64,000 bases of DNA from Eonycteris spelaea (Eukaryota; Chordata; Mammalia; Chiroptera; Pteropodidae). The notes beneath the pieces were generated by a model. The model was not told the origin of the DNA and did no database searches. It was given only the letters and a program-made list of their open reading frames with translations. This document shows positions 54,146 to 64,000 of the stretch, piece by piece. Made by a program: the position numbers and the translations under genes. The DNA is taken from the NCBI GenBank assembly GCA_003508835.1, contig PUFA01000066.1:806001-870000 (forward strand), given 5' to 3'. Numbering within the stretch: position 1 is the first letter of the stretch; every line of letters begins with the position of its first letter.

Positions 54146-54334
54146 AGCTTTCTCCCCATTGGAGCATCCTCACCAACTTTTGGTTTAGGGAAGAAGAACA
54201 GTTTTTAATACCAGGGCACCTCTACCCCAGGGGAGGGGAGTGCAAAGGGATTTGATGAACAACCGAAGTGAGGCCAGGGAAGACTCTAACTGTATCACAG
54301 GGTCACAGTAAGGGCCATACTAACGTTAAGTTTG

Positions 54335-54485
54335 ATTTATATGCCTAGAAAAGTTCTGGAAGATGGGAGGGAGATAGTTAACTGTGCTTACTGATGGGAC
54401 ATGGAATGGGGAGGGTGGAGACTTTTATTTTTCACTTTATATGCTCTACTGTGCCTCCTGAAAACTTTAACAGACATTAACAGAC
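54335..54485 (+). mobile_element. Probable L1 3' UTR fragment
   Basis: GGGGAGGGTGGAGACTTTTATTTTTCACTTTATATGCTCTACTGTGCC resembles the TTTTTATTTTCTTCTTTATGC-type L1 3' end. Short and diverged. Confidence 0.5.
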
Positions 54486-54539
54486 ATAGATGGTTTTAAA
54501 CTCAAATAAGTGAATTTTGAAATGTAACAGTAGCTGGCT

Positions 54540-55397
54540 TTGTCTGAACCATTAGAGCATCAAATATAAGTCCAAATCATGAAAAAATATGAATCTGGGA
54601 GTCTATACCAATAATAAACAGGTAAGTAAATAAATGGGAGAAAGGGAGCTTTCTCGTTTATGGAGAAATGACAAGGATCAACTGGAAATGTGGAGGGAGG
54701 GAGGGAGGGCTGTGTTAGAAACTCGTTGTGTTGCAGCCGTTGGTCAGGAATCATCCTTGGACACGAAATCTGGGCTGGGGAGTGTTACGAGGACTAGGAT
54801 AGCTCTTAAAGGATCTCCCCACAGATGGCTTATTAATTTCGAAGGGAAGAATAGCCGCTGTGCAGTGGCAAAATCAGACAACGCATTGACTGGGTGATGA
54901 GTGTCAACGTCATCTTGAGGAGAGGATGGATGTGTGGTACCTGGGAAGGACTCACCATCACCCGTGTAGTTTTCTGGCCAAGGATGCATAACCTGAATCT
55001 ATTTGTGAAGAAACCAGCAAATAAACCTAGAATGTGGAACGTTCCGTTTCCAAAAAAGCTCCTTATTCTTCAAAAATGTCAATCTTGTAAGACAAAGAAA
55101 AGCAAAGAAAATGTTAAAGGAGCCTAGAGAGATAAGACCACTAATTGCAGTGCCTAATCTAGACTGGATGCTACGTAGGAGGGAGAAATTCTGTAAGGGA
55201 CATTATTGTCGGTTGTCAAATTGTAATGTGGAGAGTAAGTTAGGTAAGGTACTGTATTGGTGTTACATTTACTGATGTTGATCATTGGCTCATGATTATG
55301 TAAGAAGATGCCCTTAGTCTTAGAAAATACAGTCAAGTATTAGAGGTAAAGGGCCATGATGTATATAACTTACTCCTAAATGGTTCAGAAAAGAATA

Positions 55398-55442
<45 letters not shown>

Positions 55443-55570
55443 AGAGCACACAATTGACAAATCAAATGGATGAGATGCTCACAGCAAGTGCATTTGGGTG
55501 AAAGATGTTCTTTATACTAGTAAGTCTGAAATTATTTCCAAATTAAAAGGATAAAAGATTTACTACCAGC
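54540..55570 (+). mobile_element. L1M LINE 3' UTR
   Basis: AGCATCAAATATAAGTCCAAATC, CTTCAAAAATGTCAATCTTGTAAGACAAAGAAAAGC, TGATTATGTAAGAAGATGCCCTTAGTCTTAGAAAATACAGTCAAGTATTAGAGGTAAAGGGCCATGATGT, CTCCTAAATGGTTCAGAAAAG and the end GTCTGAAATTATTTCCAAATTAAAAGG. Complete L1MC/L1ME-type 3' UTR with a (TG)n expansion where the consensus has a TATATA run. 20-aa-scale ORFs only. Confidence 0.9.
55401..55441. repeat. (GT)20 microsatellite
   Basis: Uninterrupted GT repeat inside the L1M 3' UTR; likely polymorphic. Confidence 0.98.
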
Positions 55571-55659
55571 AAAAAATATATATATCATCATAGTGGTAGT
55601 ACGTGGCATGTATTGCCTAGCGAGATGCAGGCACATTATGTGCTGTGCTCCTCAGAGGC

Positions 55660-55820
55660 CCCTAACATCAGGATGCTTAACATGCTCGTTTTCACAGAAG
55701 ATGAAACAGAAGCTCAGGGAGGGGAAGGTGCCCCCACACCAGCAGCAAGTCCGCAGAAGGCAGTGTTCTCACATGTTAGTCTCTCCAGAACCCACACTCT
55801 TATCTGCTAAGCCAGTATGT
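55660..55820 (-). mobile_element. MIR SINE, degraded
   Basis: TCGTTTTCACAGAAGATGAAACAGAAGCTCAGGGAGGGGAAGG, CCGCAGAAGGCAG and AACCCACACTCTTATC follow the antisense MIR order. Confidence 0.65.
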
Positions 55821-56094
55821 CCCAAAGCATGGGACACCTTCCATGTGCTTCGTTTTTAGGTGTTATGCCAATAAAGCATTGGATAACATTAAATCACTTC
55901 ATGACTTTTAAAATCTCATTTCCGTTCACTTCCAATTCTTTGTAAGTCCAGAAGAAAGTCTCAAGTTGGTGCTAGATGGCTGTGAACACCAAATACTTGC
56001 TGATTCTCACCGAATAACAGAAGGAGTCACCAAGGAGGCCGCAGGCTCTGAAGAGAAATTGATAGGAAAACAATAACAATAATCTGTTAGAGAA

Positions 56095-56640
56095 ATGGAT
56101 GAAATACATGAACAGATAATCACAGGAAAAGAAACACAAATGACTCTTTAATACATGAAAAGATGTTCGGTCTCACTTAAAAGATATGCAATTAAAACCC
56201 CACCCAGAGGATTGGCAAACATTCCAAAGTTTCCTAGCATACCTTCTGGAGAGGCTGTAGAGAAATAAATATTCTCACCTATTGCTGATTAGAGTGTGTA
56301 TCTCTATGGTCTTTTTGGAGGGCAGTTTGGCAGGGTCTATCCCTGGAGCTTACTGCAATTGTTCGTGTGCAAAGTAGCATATGTCAATCTTTACTGTAGC
56401 ATTATGTGTAACAACAGAAGTTTGGAGATAATACAGATGCTTGCAGATAGAGAACCGGTTACACAGATTATCGTTCTTCCATGCAATGGAATACTATGCA
56501 GCTGTGAAACAGAATGATGCTATTCTAGACACTAATTTGGTAAAAACCTCCTAAAAGACATTATAAAAAGGAAGTAGTATGGTATTCTACTATTTGTTTT
56601 AAAAAAAAACAACAAGAGTGTAGTGAATAGCATATTTGCT
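56095..56640 (+). mobile_element. L1M LINE 3' end (ORF2 terminus)
   Basis: ACATGAAAAGATGTTCGGTCTCAC, CAATTAAAACCCCACC, TGTAGAGAAATAAATATTCTCACCTATTGCTGATTAGAG, GGAGGGCAGTTTGGCAGG, CATGCAATGGAATACTATGCAGCTGTGAAACAGAATG: ordered 3' end of ORF2 and 3' UTR, with many indels. Confidence 0.9.
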
Positions 56641-57235
56641 TCTATTTACATAAAGACATTTTGAAAGGAGACACAGGAAACTAATGAAAGTGGCAATGAA
56701 GGGATAATGGGATGAGAAAGAGACTCTTTTCGCTCTACCCCTTTATAACGGGCATGGAAATTCTCCAGTGCTTGGGGCAGTGATGTTCCATGTGCTCGTG
56801 GGAAATTGGCCTTGGCGGTTGGGATCAGCTGTCGCGGTCTCTCCTTCCTCCTCTGCCAGGTCAGGATGCGGATGGGCGGGAAGGGGCAGTTTTCGGGGAC
56901 TGCTATATATATATATGGAAAGGGTTCTAGAAGGTCGTGTGGCCTGGAAGCAGCACTGTGCCGATGTTGGGGGCCTCTGCCTCTGAACTCCGAGCACATT
57001 CTTCCCTGCGACAAGAGCACATTGTGTTCTGGCTCTGCTCTCCCACCCAGGCTGCTTGAAATGCAGACCCTGCTGCCAACAGCTACTTTTAGCAAGGGCA
57101 GACCATCACAAGGAGAGAAACTTGTGAGAAAATAGCAGAATGGAAGCATTGTTCCTGAAGGGCTGGAGCAGGCTCAGGGAACTGCGGGGTGGGAGAGGCT
57201 GGAGACATGCTTTGCCATCACAAATAAGTGGTACC
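56641..57235. other. No recognised feature
   Basis: GC-richer single-copy-looking DNA. A 167-codon minus ORF (56646-57149) is the longest outside the CpG island and repeats. It has no signal peptide, domain or family I recognise and overlaps a 109-codon plus ORF, so I do not call a gene. Short TATATATATAT at 56904-56915. Confidence 0.45.
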
Positions 57236-57262
57236 GATGATGATGATGACGATGATATGATG
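57236..57262. repeat. (GAT)n short repeat
   Basis: GATGATGATGATGACGATGATATGATG. Confidence 0.9.
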
Positions 57263-57594
57263 ACATCACTTAAAGTTCGTCCTGAAAACTGAAAGTAAGA
57301 GAGGACCAGCAAAACTAATTGTGGAAGGGTCAGGATCCCAAAGTCCTGTGGAACCTTATCTGAAGGAGGTGGGGAGTGTTTGGTGAGGAAAAGTCCTGTC
57401 TGGAGGCTGGAGGGAGCCTAGTGGGGTTGGAGTGATCTTTAGTGAAGGGTGTGTGTGAGGCAGGAGAATAAGTCCATGTGTTGAGAGCATATTGGAGAAA
57501 AGGCCCTTTTGATGTAATCAGGGTTCTCAGGGATGAACTAGTATCACACGATAAAAGGTGGCAAGGACAGTTTCAACTCCACACTAGATAGAGC

Positions 57595-57965
57595 TTCTAA
57601 TGCTGCAAAGAGGCTGCCTCATGCAGTAGTGAGTGGTTGGTCCCCAGAAGTATTCAAGCAAAGCCTCAGTGATGATACAGGGATTCCAGCTTTGAGCTAG
57701 GATGCTGGACTTGGGCAGAGGTTCACAAACACTGGTCTACGTGACAGGGCAAAGAGGACTGAGTCGTGAGGTTTTAATCTGAAAAAATAAGTTTATGTTC
57801 ATTTAAAGGCTTATCCTTTGAGACTATGCTCTTCCTATCTTTGGATGTGCCAGTGTCCGTTTTCAAATTACCACTTCGTGGAATGTAAAAGTCTGGGAAT
57901 ATCAGGATTAGATAATGTCCAAGTCTTTTCCATTACTAAGATTCTGTGATTCTGTGAAAATATGC
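57595..57965 (+). mobile_element. Unclassified old repeat (MER103-like end)
   Basis: TAATGCTGCAAAGAGGCTGC ... GTTGGTCCCCAGAAGTATTCAAGCAAAGCC, ending ATTAGATAATGTCCAAGTCTTTTCCATTACTAAGATTCTGTGATTCTGTG. This is the widespread end GATGATCTCTAAGGTCCCTTCCAGCTCTAAGATTCTGTGATTC. The name is uncertain. Confidence 0.55.
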
Positions 57966-58084
57966 TTCTGATTTGGATGAAATTGGATAAGGGGGACAAG
58001 TGTGAAGTCAAGCCTAAAACTGACACATCAAGAAATGTCCGTGTCAGCATATTATTTAGAGATGTGGAGTTCATTACTGGAAAG

Positions 58085-58238
58085 AACAGCTAAAAAAGTT
58101 GACAGCAGTTGCCCCTGGAGAATGGGGCTGGAGGTGAGATTTCTTTCACTTATCAATTCTGTATTATTATATGAATTTTAAAACTACACGCGTGTCTCTC
58201 ATGAACTCCGATACAAATGAAAAGCTTTTAAAAATAAG
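58085..58238 (+). mobile_element. Probable L1 3' end fragment
   Basis: TTGCCCCTGGAGAATGGGGCTGGAGGTGAGATTTCTTTCACTTATCAATTCTGTATTATTATATGAATTTTAAAACTACACGCGTG resembles an L1 3' UTR end with A-rich terminus. Confidence 0.5.
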
Positions 58239-58244
58239 AGTCAG

Positions 58245-58410
58245 TGATAGCTGCCATTTATTGGATTCTGTGCTAAGCTTTTTTAATATTATCATATTTA
58301 ATTAATCCCATCTTAGAGGTGAGGAAACAGGCTCAGTGAGGTGAAGTGACTTGCTTTGTTCTACCGAGAGGGTGACTGTCAGCTTTTCTTGATCTGAGAA
58401 CCCAAGTCAG
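58245..58410 (-). mobile_element. MIR SINE
   Basis: GCTGCCATTTATTGGATTCTGTGCTAAGC, TTAATTAATCCCATCTTAGAGGTGAGGAAACAGGCTCAGTGAGGTGAAGTGACTTGC, AGAACCCAAGTCAGGC. Confidence 0.9.
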
Positions 58411-58614
58411 GCTCGTAAAACTGATGCTCTGCTGTCTCCTGCCTGAGATGAGACTTTCATATGGTTTGAGGAGAGGGAGAGGATGGGGAAGTGGGTGATG
58501 CTTGAGAAGGGACTAGGAGATAACTGGAAGAGAGATGATGACAGAAAAGGAAGTTGTAGTTTGGTTTCTAGATTGTAGGGAGGCAGAAAGAGAGAAGGCA
58601 AACTGCTTCGAAGA

Positions 58615-58735
58615 TTCTACTCTGGGCCAGGCAGGCACTGTGCTAGGAATCTTATGTGAATGTCAAATCATCTGGTCTCACCATGACCCTGAGAAATAAT
58701 ATGAACTGTAGAGGTGACCTCGGGATGCCTATTGC
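58615..58735 (-). mobile_element. MIR SINE fragment
   Basis: TACTCTGGGCCAGGCAGGCACTGTGCTAGGAATC, then CAAATCATCTGGTCTCACCATGACCCTGAG: 3' part of MIR, antisense. Confidence 0.75.
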
Positions 58736-58935
58736 AGGGTTTCTCAACCTCGCACTGCTGACATTTGGGGCCGGGTCATTCTGTCGTGGGGAGCTGAGCA
58801 TTGCAGGGTGTTTGGTAGCATCCCTGGCCTCTATCCATTAGATGCCAGTAGCATCCCCCCCCTGTCAAGTATGACAACAAAAAATGTTTCCAAACATTGC
58901 AAATGGCAAAATCACCCCCAGTGAAAAGCACTGGA
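58736..58935 (-). mobile_element. MER5A DNA transposon, full length
   Basis: Starts CAGGGTTTCTCAACCTCGCACTGCTGACATTTGGGGCCGG and ends AAAATCACCCCCAGTGAAAAGCACTGG, with TAGCATCCCTGGCCTCTATCCATTAGATGCCAGTAGC in the middle. The 8-bp flanks no longer match as a target duplication. Confidence 0.95.
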
Positions 58936-58939
58936 TTTG

Positions 58940-59100
58940 TATGATTGGGCATGTTGTATGCATTATCTTTAATCCTTTGCCACCTAGCCATCATGATGCC
59001 CAGTTTATAGGTGAGAAAACTGAGGCTGAGAGAAGGGAAGGGATTTGCCCAGGGTTTTGTAGTTGTTAGTAGTGGAGCTGAGAGTTGAGCTGAGTTTTTT
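58940..59100 (-). mobile_element. MIR SINE
   Basis: ATGTTGTATGCATTATCTTTAATCCTTTGCCACC, CCCAGTTTATAGGTGAGAAAACTGAGGCTGAGAGAAGGG, GTAGTGGAGCTGAGAGTTGAGC. Confidence 0.88.
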
Positions 59101-59257
59101 CAATACTGGACTTAGAAAACCAGCTGATGAAGTCCTGGGCCTGTACTTGACCCCAGGTTTACCCTGGGCTGGCACTAAAACACAGATTGAACTTTCTCCC
59201 TTTTCATGGCGGTAGACATCTTAGAGGAGGTGCTGGTGTGTAATTTTTAAAAAATAG

Positions 59258-60087
59258 GCTGGTACCAAATGCTGGTGAGGATGTGGAGCTCTAGGAACTC
59301 CTGTTCATCACTGCTGGGAATGCAAAATGTTACAGCCCTTGGAAGAGAGTACAGTAGTTCCTTACAAAACTAAACACACTCTTCCCATGCAATCTAGTAA
59401 ATGTGCCCTTTGGTGTTAACCCAAAGGAGTTGAAAACTTAGGTCCACACAAATACCTGCGCACAGATGTTTATAGCAGCTTTATTCATAATTGCCAAAAC
59501 TTGGAAGCAACCAAGATATCCTTAAATAGGTGAATGGATAAATAGGCTGTGGAATATTATTTAGTGCTAAAAGAAGTGAGCTATCAAGCCATGTCATGGA
59601 GAAATCTTAAATGCATATTCCTATGTGAAAAAAAGCCAGTCACATACTATGCAATTCCAGCTATATGGTATTTTGTAAAATGCAAAACTATGGATACAGT
59701 AAAAATATCTGTGGTTTCCAAGTGTTGGGTGGAAAGAGGGATGAATAGCTGGAGCACAGGGGATCTTTAGGGCCATGAGATTACTCTATGTGATACTATA
59801 ACAATGTACATGCCGTTATACATTTGTCCAAACCCATAGAACATTTTATACATTTGTACAAAACCAAGAGTGAACCCTACTGTCAACTATAGACTTTGGG
59901 TGATTATAATGTGTCCATGTAGGTTTATCGATTATAACAAATCTGGTGAGTTATGTTGATGGTGGAAGTGGCTAAGCAGGTGTAGGGGCAACAGGTATAT
60001 GGGAAATCTCTGTACCTTCCTTTCAATGTTGCTGTAAATGTAAAACTGCTCTAAAGAAAAAGCAGTCTTTAGGAAAAAAAAAAAGTA
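59258..60087 (+). mobile_element. L1M LINE 3' end with poly-A
   Basis: AATGCTGGTGAGGATGTGGAGC, CACTGCTGGGAATGCAAAATG, AGTTGAAAACTTAGGTCCACACAAATACCTG, GCAGCTTTATTCATAATTGCCAAAACTTGG, GTGGAATATTATTTAGTGCTAAAAGAAGTGAGC, TATGGTATTTTGTAAAATGC, and the end TAAATGTAAAACTGCTCTAAAGAAAAAGCAGTC with A11. Ordered end of ORF2 plus 3' UTR; no intact frame. Confidence 0.95.
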
Positions 60088-60094
60088 GGCTGGT

Positions 60095-60335
60095 AGCATG
60101 GTGGCTGTGAGCACGGGAGCCAAATGCCTTTTTTCAACCCCCTTACCAGCTTGGAAACTCTGGCATGTTCCTTAACATCTCTGGGCCTCACTTTTCATCT
60201 CTGTAAAATGGAGCTAATGATATACCTTTTATAGGGTTGTTGTGAGGATTAAATGAGATAATGTGAATAAAACAGTGCCTAGCATGTAGATTTTCAAGTG
60301 CTGATAAATATGAGCTTTTATTCTTATTTGCAAGC
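60095..60335 (+). mobile_element. MIR SINE
   Basis: GCATGGTGGCTGTGAGCACGGGAGCC, TTAACATCTCTGGGCCTCACTTTTCATCTCTGTAAAATGGAGC, TAGGGTTGTTGTGAGGATTAAATGAGATAATG and AACAGTGCCTAGCATGTAG. Confidence 0.93.
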
Positions 60336-61069
60336 TTTTAAATTTGTTTCACATACTCAGACCTGGAATGTGGACCCCAGTGACGTATTTCAGAGCTGAA
60401 GTGGCTGACTCTGCTTCTTTGCAGTCAAGTTCTGGGGTTGCAATTTGGGTCGATTTTTCACTGACCACTGAGCAATCATCTCCGGCCTGCAGGAGTAGCC
60501 AGATTTGGCTTGAGTGTCCCGAGGAGAAGCCATCCAAGCATTTGCCTTCCCACCAATAAGAGTCTCAGGAGAATTATGGAAATATCTTTGCACATGGAAG
60601 ATATTAATTCATGTGGCCACAAATAGCTCGAACACTGTGTCCTCACCGCTCTGATCTCCTATCCCCCTGAAATTTACTCGGGGTGCCAGCTCGGCAGCCA
60701 GGAAATCCACAGGGCTGCCTTAACTCCTCAACGTGCCTAGCTGGGAGACCGCTCAGGAACTGTGGATGGCAGGATAAGATCAAGTAGTTTGATAGTTTTT
60801 AATTTCACACACCCCACTGCCACAACCATAGCCTACTTCTGCCCTCCCACACATCAGCCAGATGGAATTGCTTTATGGCACCCTGGGTTCCCACCTCCAG
60901 ACCTTTGTCTGCTAGTTATCCCACCTGGTATACTTTTTTTTTTTTTGCCCCATAATCACATCCTGTCGCCACATGACTAAATATGACCATCCTTCAAGCT
61001 TGATGTCACTGCCTCTGCCTCCCCCTATCAGATCATACCTGGTTTTAGAAAGTGTAGGATCTGGAATGG
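60336..61069. other. No recognised feature
   Basis: Single-copy-looking. T11 at 60938-60948. Short overlapping ORFs with no domain. Confidence 0.45.
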
Positions 61070-61260
61070 GGCATAACCCCAAGCTCTGCTAAGGATAGGA
61101 AATGGGCTTATTCTCTATGAATCTCAGTTTCTGCCCGGATAGAGAAGACTGATTGGTACCTCCCTCATAGGATCATTTGAGATTTAAAAGAGAGAAGGTG
61201 TGGCAACTGCTTGGCACTGTCCTGAACATGTGATAAGGACTAAATAAACGTTAGCTCAAG
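61070..61260 (+). mobile_element. MIR SINE
   Basis: GAATCTCAGTTTCTGCCCGGATAGAGAAGAC, CCTCATAGGATCATTTGAGATTTAAAAGAG and GGCACTGTCCTGAACATGTGATAAGGACTAAATAAACGTTAGC. Confidence 0.8.
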
Positions 61261-61489
61261 GACTGTGAGGCAGAAAGGGACCCCTTCAGATAGCTGGGGG
61301 CAGCAGAGGAACATGTGAAGAAGCAAGAAGTGCCAATGGTCAAACAGTGCTAAGCAGCAGTGCGGTGGCAGCTGCTGGTTGGCTGGCCACACCTGGTGAA
61401 TTTGGCGGGTAAGGAGACGACGTGCTTACGTAGCTTTAGACAGCAACGTCGGCAAGATCAACCTGGCTCCAGCTCCCGCATCCCGAGAC

Positions 61490-61855
61490 CCTCAGGGCTC
61501 CTTTTCCCCAAAGCTCTCCCAAAATCTCAGGATTAACGCTCCCTGGTCCAAATTCGGTCACGTGTCCATCTCTGAGCCAATCACGATGGCCAGGTGTGGG
61601 TCTAGGCTCTGAATGGCTAGACTTGGAACACGTACCCATCCCTGAACCAATCAAAGTGGCCAGAGATGGAGCAGGGTTCTGATTGGCCAGGCTCGAGACA
61701 CGGGCCCATCCCTTCATAAATGGCGCCGTGGCGCTTGAGATGGTCAGTCCCATCGAAACTACGTGGAAGGAGAGTGAAGTAGTTGCGAGTCTCCAAAGGA
61801 AAGTCAGGGAAGCTCTTAAAGAAGATGGATGCAGGACAGGTACAGACAAGGCTGT
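61490..61855 (+). mobile_element. Mid-length repeat family A, copy 3 (3' half)
   Basis: CACGTGTCCATCTCTGAGCCAATCACGATGGCC, GAACACGTACCCATCCCTGAACCAATCAAAGTGGCC, GGTTCTGATTGGCCAGGCTCGAGACACG and CCAAAGGAAAGTCAGGG. Three tandem-like ATTGG/CCAAT modules shared with copy 2 (13300-13440). 61261-61489 is unrecognised. Confidence 0.65.
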
Positions 61856-61894
61856 CCCTTAGACCCGGAAGAACGCGGTTTATTCAAGTCTGAT

Positions 61895-62245
61895 TGTGTG
61901 GACTGAATGCGAGTTCATAAGGTGGGACAGGGGAACCAGAGCAGGGGAAAGGAACCTTAGGTGGAGGGAACAGCATGAAAGAAGGCCCAGAGGTGTAACA
62001 TGACAAGTTTAGGAAACGTAAAGGAGCTTACAGTGAATGGAGCACAGGAAGTTGGATCGAGAGATAAGCAGGTGTGCAAGGTTGGAGAATGGAGCAGGGT
62101 CCAGGTGACCAGAGGCCTTGAATGTCAAGTGATTCAAAAAGGAAAGGGCTGTGGTCCAATTTGTGGTTTAGAATTTATTCATTCATCCAACACGCATTTA
62201 ATGAACACCTAGTGTATGAAAAAACAAAGTCCCTGGTTATGTTCT
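61895..62245 (-). mobile_element. L2 LINE
   Basis: GGAACCTTAGGTGGAGGGAACAGCATGAAAGAAGGCCCAGAGG, TGACCAGAGGCCTTGAATGTCAAG, then TTTATTCATTCATCCAACACGCATTTAATGAACACCTAGTG: two antisense L2 pieces in rearranged order. 62246-62525 holds nothing recognised. Confidence 0.75.
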
Positions 62246-62529
62246 AATGTTGTCCAGCAATGATAGGAGACCAGATGGAGACGCCGAGTCTGAGGCTGGA
62301 GGCCAGGGGCAGGCTGATGCTCCAGGTGAAGCAGGAGAGGAGAGTCTTAGCGGGCGTGTAGAGCACATTTCCCCTGCATCACCACGCTACTCAAAGCCAA
62401 GTCTGTACTATGCAGAGTGAGTGCTTGAGCAGATCTTTAGTCTCTCGTTCAGTGTACCCTCTGGGCAGCCTGCTGGGACAATTTTGTAGCATCTGTTTTC
62501 ATAGGCTGCCACCAACAGAATTACTCAGC

Positions 62530-62735
62530 CTAGATTGAATCCTTGCTACTCCATGCTCTAGTGGCTGTGTGACCTGCCTTACCTTTCTGGGCCTCGATCT
62601 TTGCCATGAAATGACTTAGTGATAGCACCTGCCTTGTGAGACCATGGTAGCAAAGTGCTCTGCACAGAGCTTGACACATAACTGCTCAATAAATGGCAAT
62701 ATTATTAGTTACTATTATTACTATGACTGTCTTCA
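62530..62735 (+). mobile_element. MIR SINE
   Basis: ATCCTTGCTACTCCATGCTCTAG, GGCTGTGTGACCTGCCTTACC, GGGCCTCGATC, CTCTGCACAGAGCTTGACACATAACTGCTCAATAAATGGC. Confidence 0.85.
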
Positions 62736-62804
62736 AGGCATATCACCTCCTGATACTCATTTTCCTCACTTGGAAAATGGGGACCATGATAGTGTGTACC
62801 CTCA

Positions 62805-63085
62805 GAAGAGAGGTAAACCACTTAGTAACTGTGTGACCTTGGGCAAATGATGTCACCTTTTTGTGCCTTGGATTCCTCATTTGAAAAAAAAAAAATAGGG
62901 CTAATATTATACCTTCTTACAGGGCAGCTATAAATTAAATATATATATCATGTTCAGTGCTTAGAAGACTTTGTGGCACATAGTAGACTCAATATATATC
63001 AAATAAATAGCAGTATTGACTATTTTTAATGAGTAGGAGTGATAGTGATAATTAAGTGAAGTTCTGACATAATAAGGGTTTATTA
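62805..63085 (+). mobile_element. MIR SINE
   Basis: AACCACTTAGTAACTGTGTGACCTTGGGCAAATGATG, GGATTCCTCATTTGAAAAAAAAAAAATAGGGCTAATATTATACC, TTCAGTGCTTAGAAGACTTTGTGGCACATAGTAG. An A12 run has expanded at the TGTAAAATG site. Confidence 0.88.
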
Positions 63086-63874
63086 AATGACGGCTTTTAT
63101 CACTATCATCATTTTCCCATCAGATACTTTGAGGAGAAATGCCACTTTTGGTTCTGGCACAAAAGAGACTCCATTTATTCCCACAAAGGCAGATGCCTTT
63201 CTCCCAGAACACACAGACATTAAATATTGCTCCTTGGTTGGAGTGAAAAACGCTAACCGAGGAAAATTTCCCCAAAATATTTTAAGCGGATAGGAGAATG
63301 GGGTTGGTACCTCCCCTTGACCCACTTCTCTAGAATAACCAGAGGGGTGTCGCCATTCCCCAGCAGTTCTGTCACTTCCAGAATACAACTCTAGCTGGCA
63401 TTTTCATTTTGTGACTTGGGGAATTCTTTTCTTCCTTGTGCCTGGAATAATTTGTGGCTCCATTTACAAGAGTAAAGCTCTTGTGATCAGTCCCGTTCGA
63501 GTCCTTGAAGCGGCAATGCCTGAAAAGCAGTTTGGAAAGGTCAGTTGAGGGCAAAGTCCAAAGTGACTCTAAGTGGTCCAGCTAAGTGCCAGACTGAATG
63601 GGGAACCATTTTAATTTATGACAGTCTTGCCCTGTGAAGATAAAGACAACATTGCTCTGGGGCAGTTTGATTGCAAAGTAATAAAACCCTTTGTGTATAT
63701 AAAAAGTATAGACATGTTTATCTCACATTTCTATAGGGAAAAGATCTCTGCTCATTAGAGCATTGGGTTGGACTCATGTACATGAACATGTAAGAGGAGC
63801 TTCAGGGAGAATAAGGTTTTATCATTGTTATATATTTGTAATTTGCAAGGCCTTTATCTGAGACTGCCTGAGAT
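63086..63874. other. No recognised feature
   Basis: Single-copy-looking DNA. ORFs of 60-101 codons on both strands lack domains. Confidence 0.45.
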
Positions 63875-64000
63875 CATAACTTCCCAGCTGTGTGACCTTG
63901 AGCAAGTTACTTGACCTCTCTGTGCCTCATCTATACAATAGAAAGAAAAATATTACTAGTTTCTAGGGTTGTTGTAGAATTAAATGAATTGCTAGACATA
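63875..64000 (+). mobile_element. MIR SINE, cut by window end
   Basis: CCCAGCTGTGTGACCTTGAGCAAGTTACTTGACCTCTCTGTGCCTCATC, then GGGTTGTTGTAGAATTAAATGAATTGC. The 3' end lies beyond the window. Confidence 0.93.

Noticed and set aside
56646..57149. 167-codon minus ORF as a possible gene
   Set aside because: No recognisable domain, no splice or promoter support, overlaps an opposing ORF of similar quality, and the length is within chance for the local GC content.
58615..59100. One MIR split by insertion of MER5A
   Set aside because: The two MIR pieces overlap in consensus coordinates and the flanks show no target duplication, so they are better read as separate elements.

Overview
This window is nuclear DNA of a placental mammal. 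It is AT-leaning and CpG-poor, apart from one strong CpG island. It is dense with ancient interspersed repeats shared by placental mammals: MIR, L2, old L1M relics, MaLR and ERVL LTRs, and MER5A and MER20 DNA transposons. I see no Alu, B1/B2, carnivore tRNA-Lys SINE, ruminant BovA/BovB, pig PRE or horse ERE element, and no young L1. The one clearly lineage-specific insertion is a 5S-rRNA-derived SINE at 12195-12411, with an A-rich tail and target-site duplications. Such SINEs are known from Old World fruit bats (Pteropodidae), whose L1 is also known to be inactive. A fruit bat is therefore my best guess for the host, by inference only.

No protein-coding exon can be shown. The open reading frames are short, carry no recognisable domain, and mostly fall in repeats, microsatellites or the CpG island. 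From 1 to about 31.2 kb the sequence looks intergenic or far upstream: LTRs at 0-1, 7.2-7.9, 11.4-11.7, 13.9-14.3, 20.7-21.5 and 24.3-24.7 kb, L1 relics in both orientations, a U6 snRNA pseudogene at 27.9-28.0 kb, and unique stretches between them.

The one gene-like landmark is the CpG island at about 31.27-32.13 kb. It carries a near-perfect plus-strand 5' splice donor (intron from 31742), so it probably holds the promoter and a noncoding first exon of a gene transcribed to the right. A second consensus donor on the minus strand (intron from 31841) raises the possibility of antisense or divergent transcription. If the plus-strand reading is right, 31.74-64 kb is part of a very long first intron. 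It has a repeat-poor stretch at 32.9-39.3 kb (candidate intronic regulatory DNA), then MIR/L2-rich DNA from 39.3 to 64 kb with L1 relics at 54.3-56.6 and 59.3-60.1 kb.

Other points of note are two strong CTCF-type motifs (6267-6281 and 47065-47079), a 200-bp homopurine tract inside an ERVL LTR, two compact CpG-rich single-copy patches (17161-17245 and 27141-27240), three copies of one mid-length repeat family, and an inverted pair of another family 1.6 kb apart. Repeat family names are from memory of consensus sequences. The repeat class is usually firm; subfamily names and exact ends are approximate.
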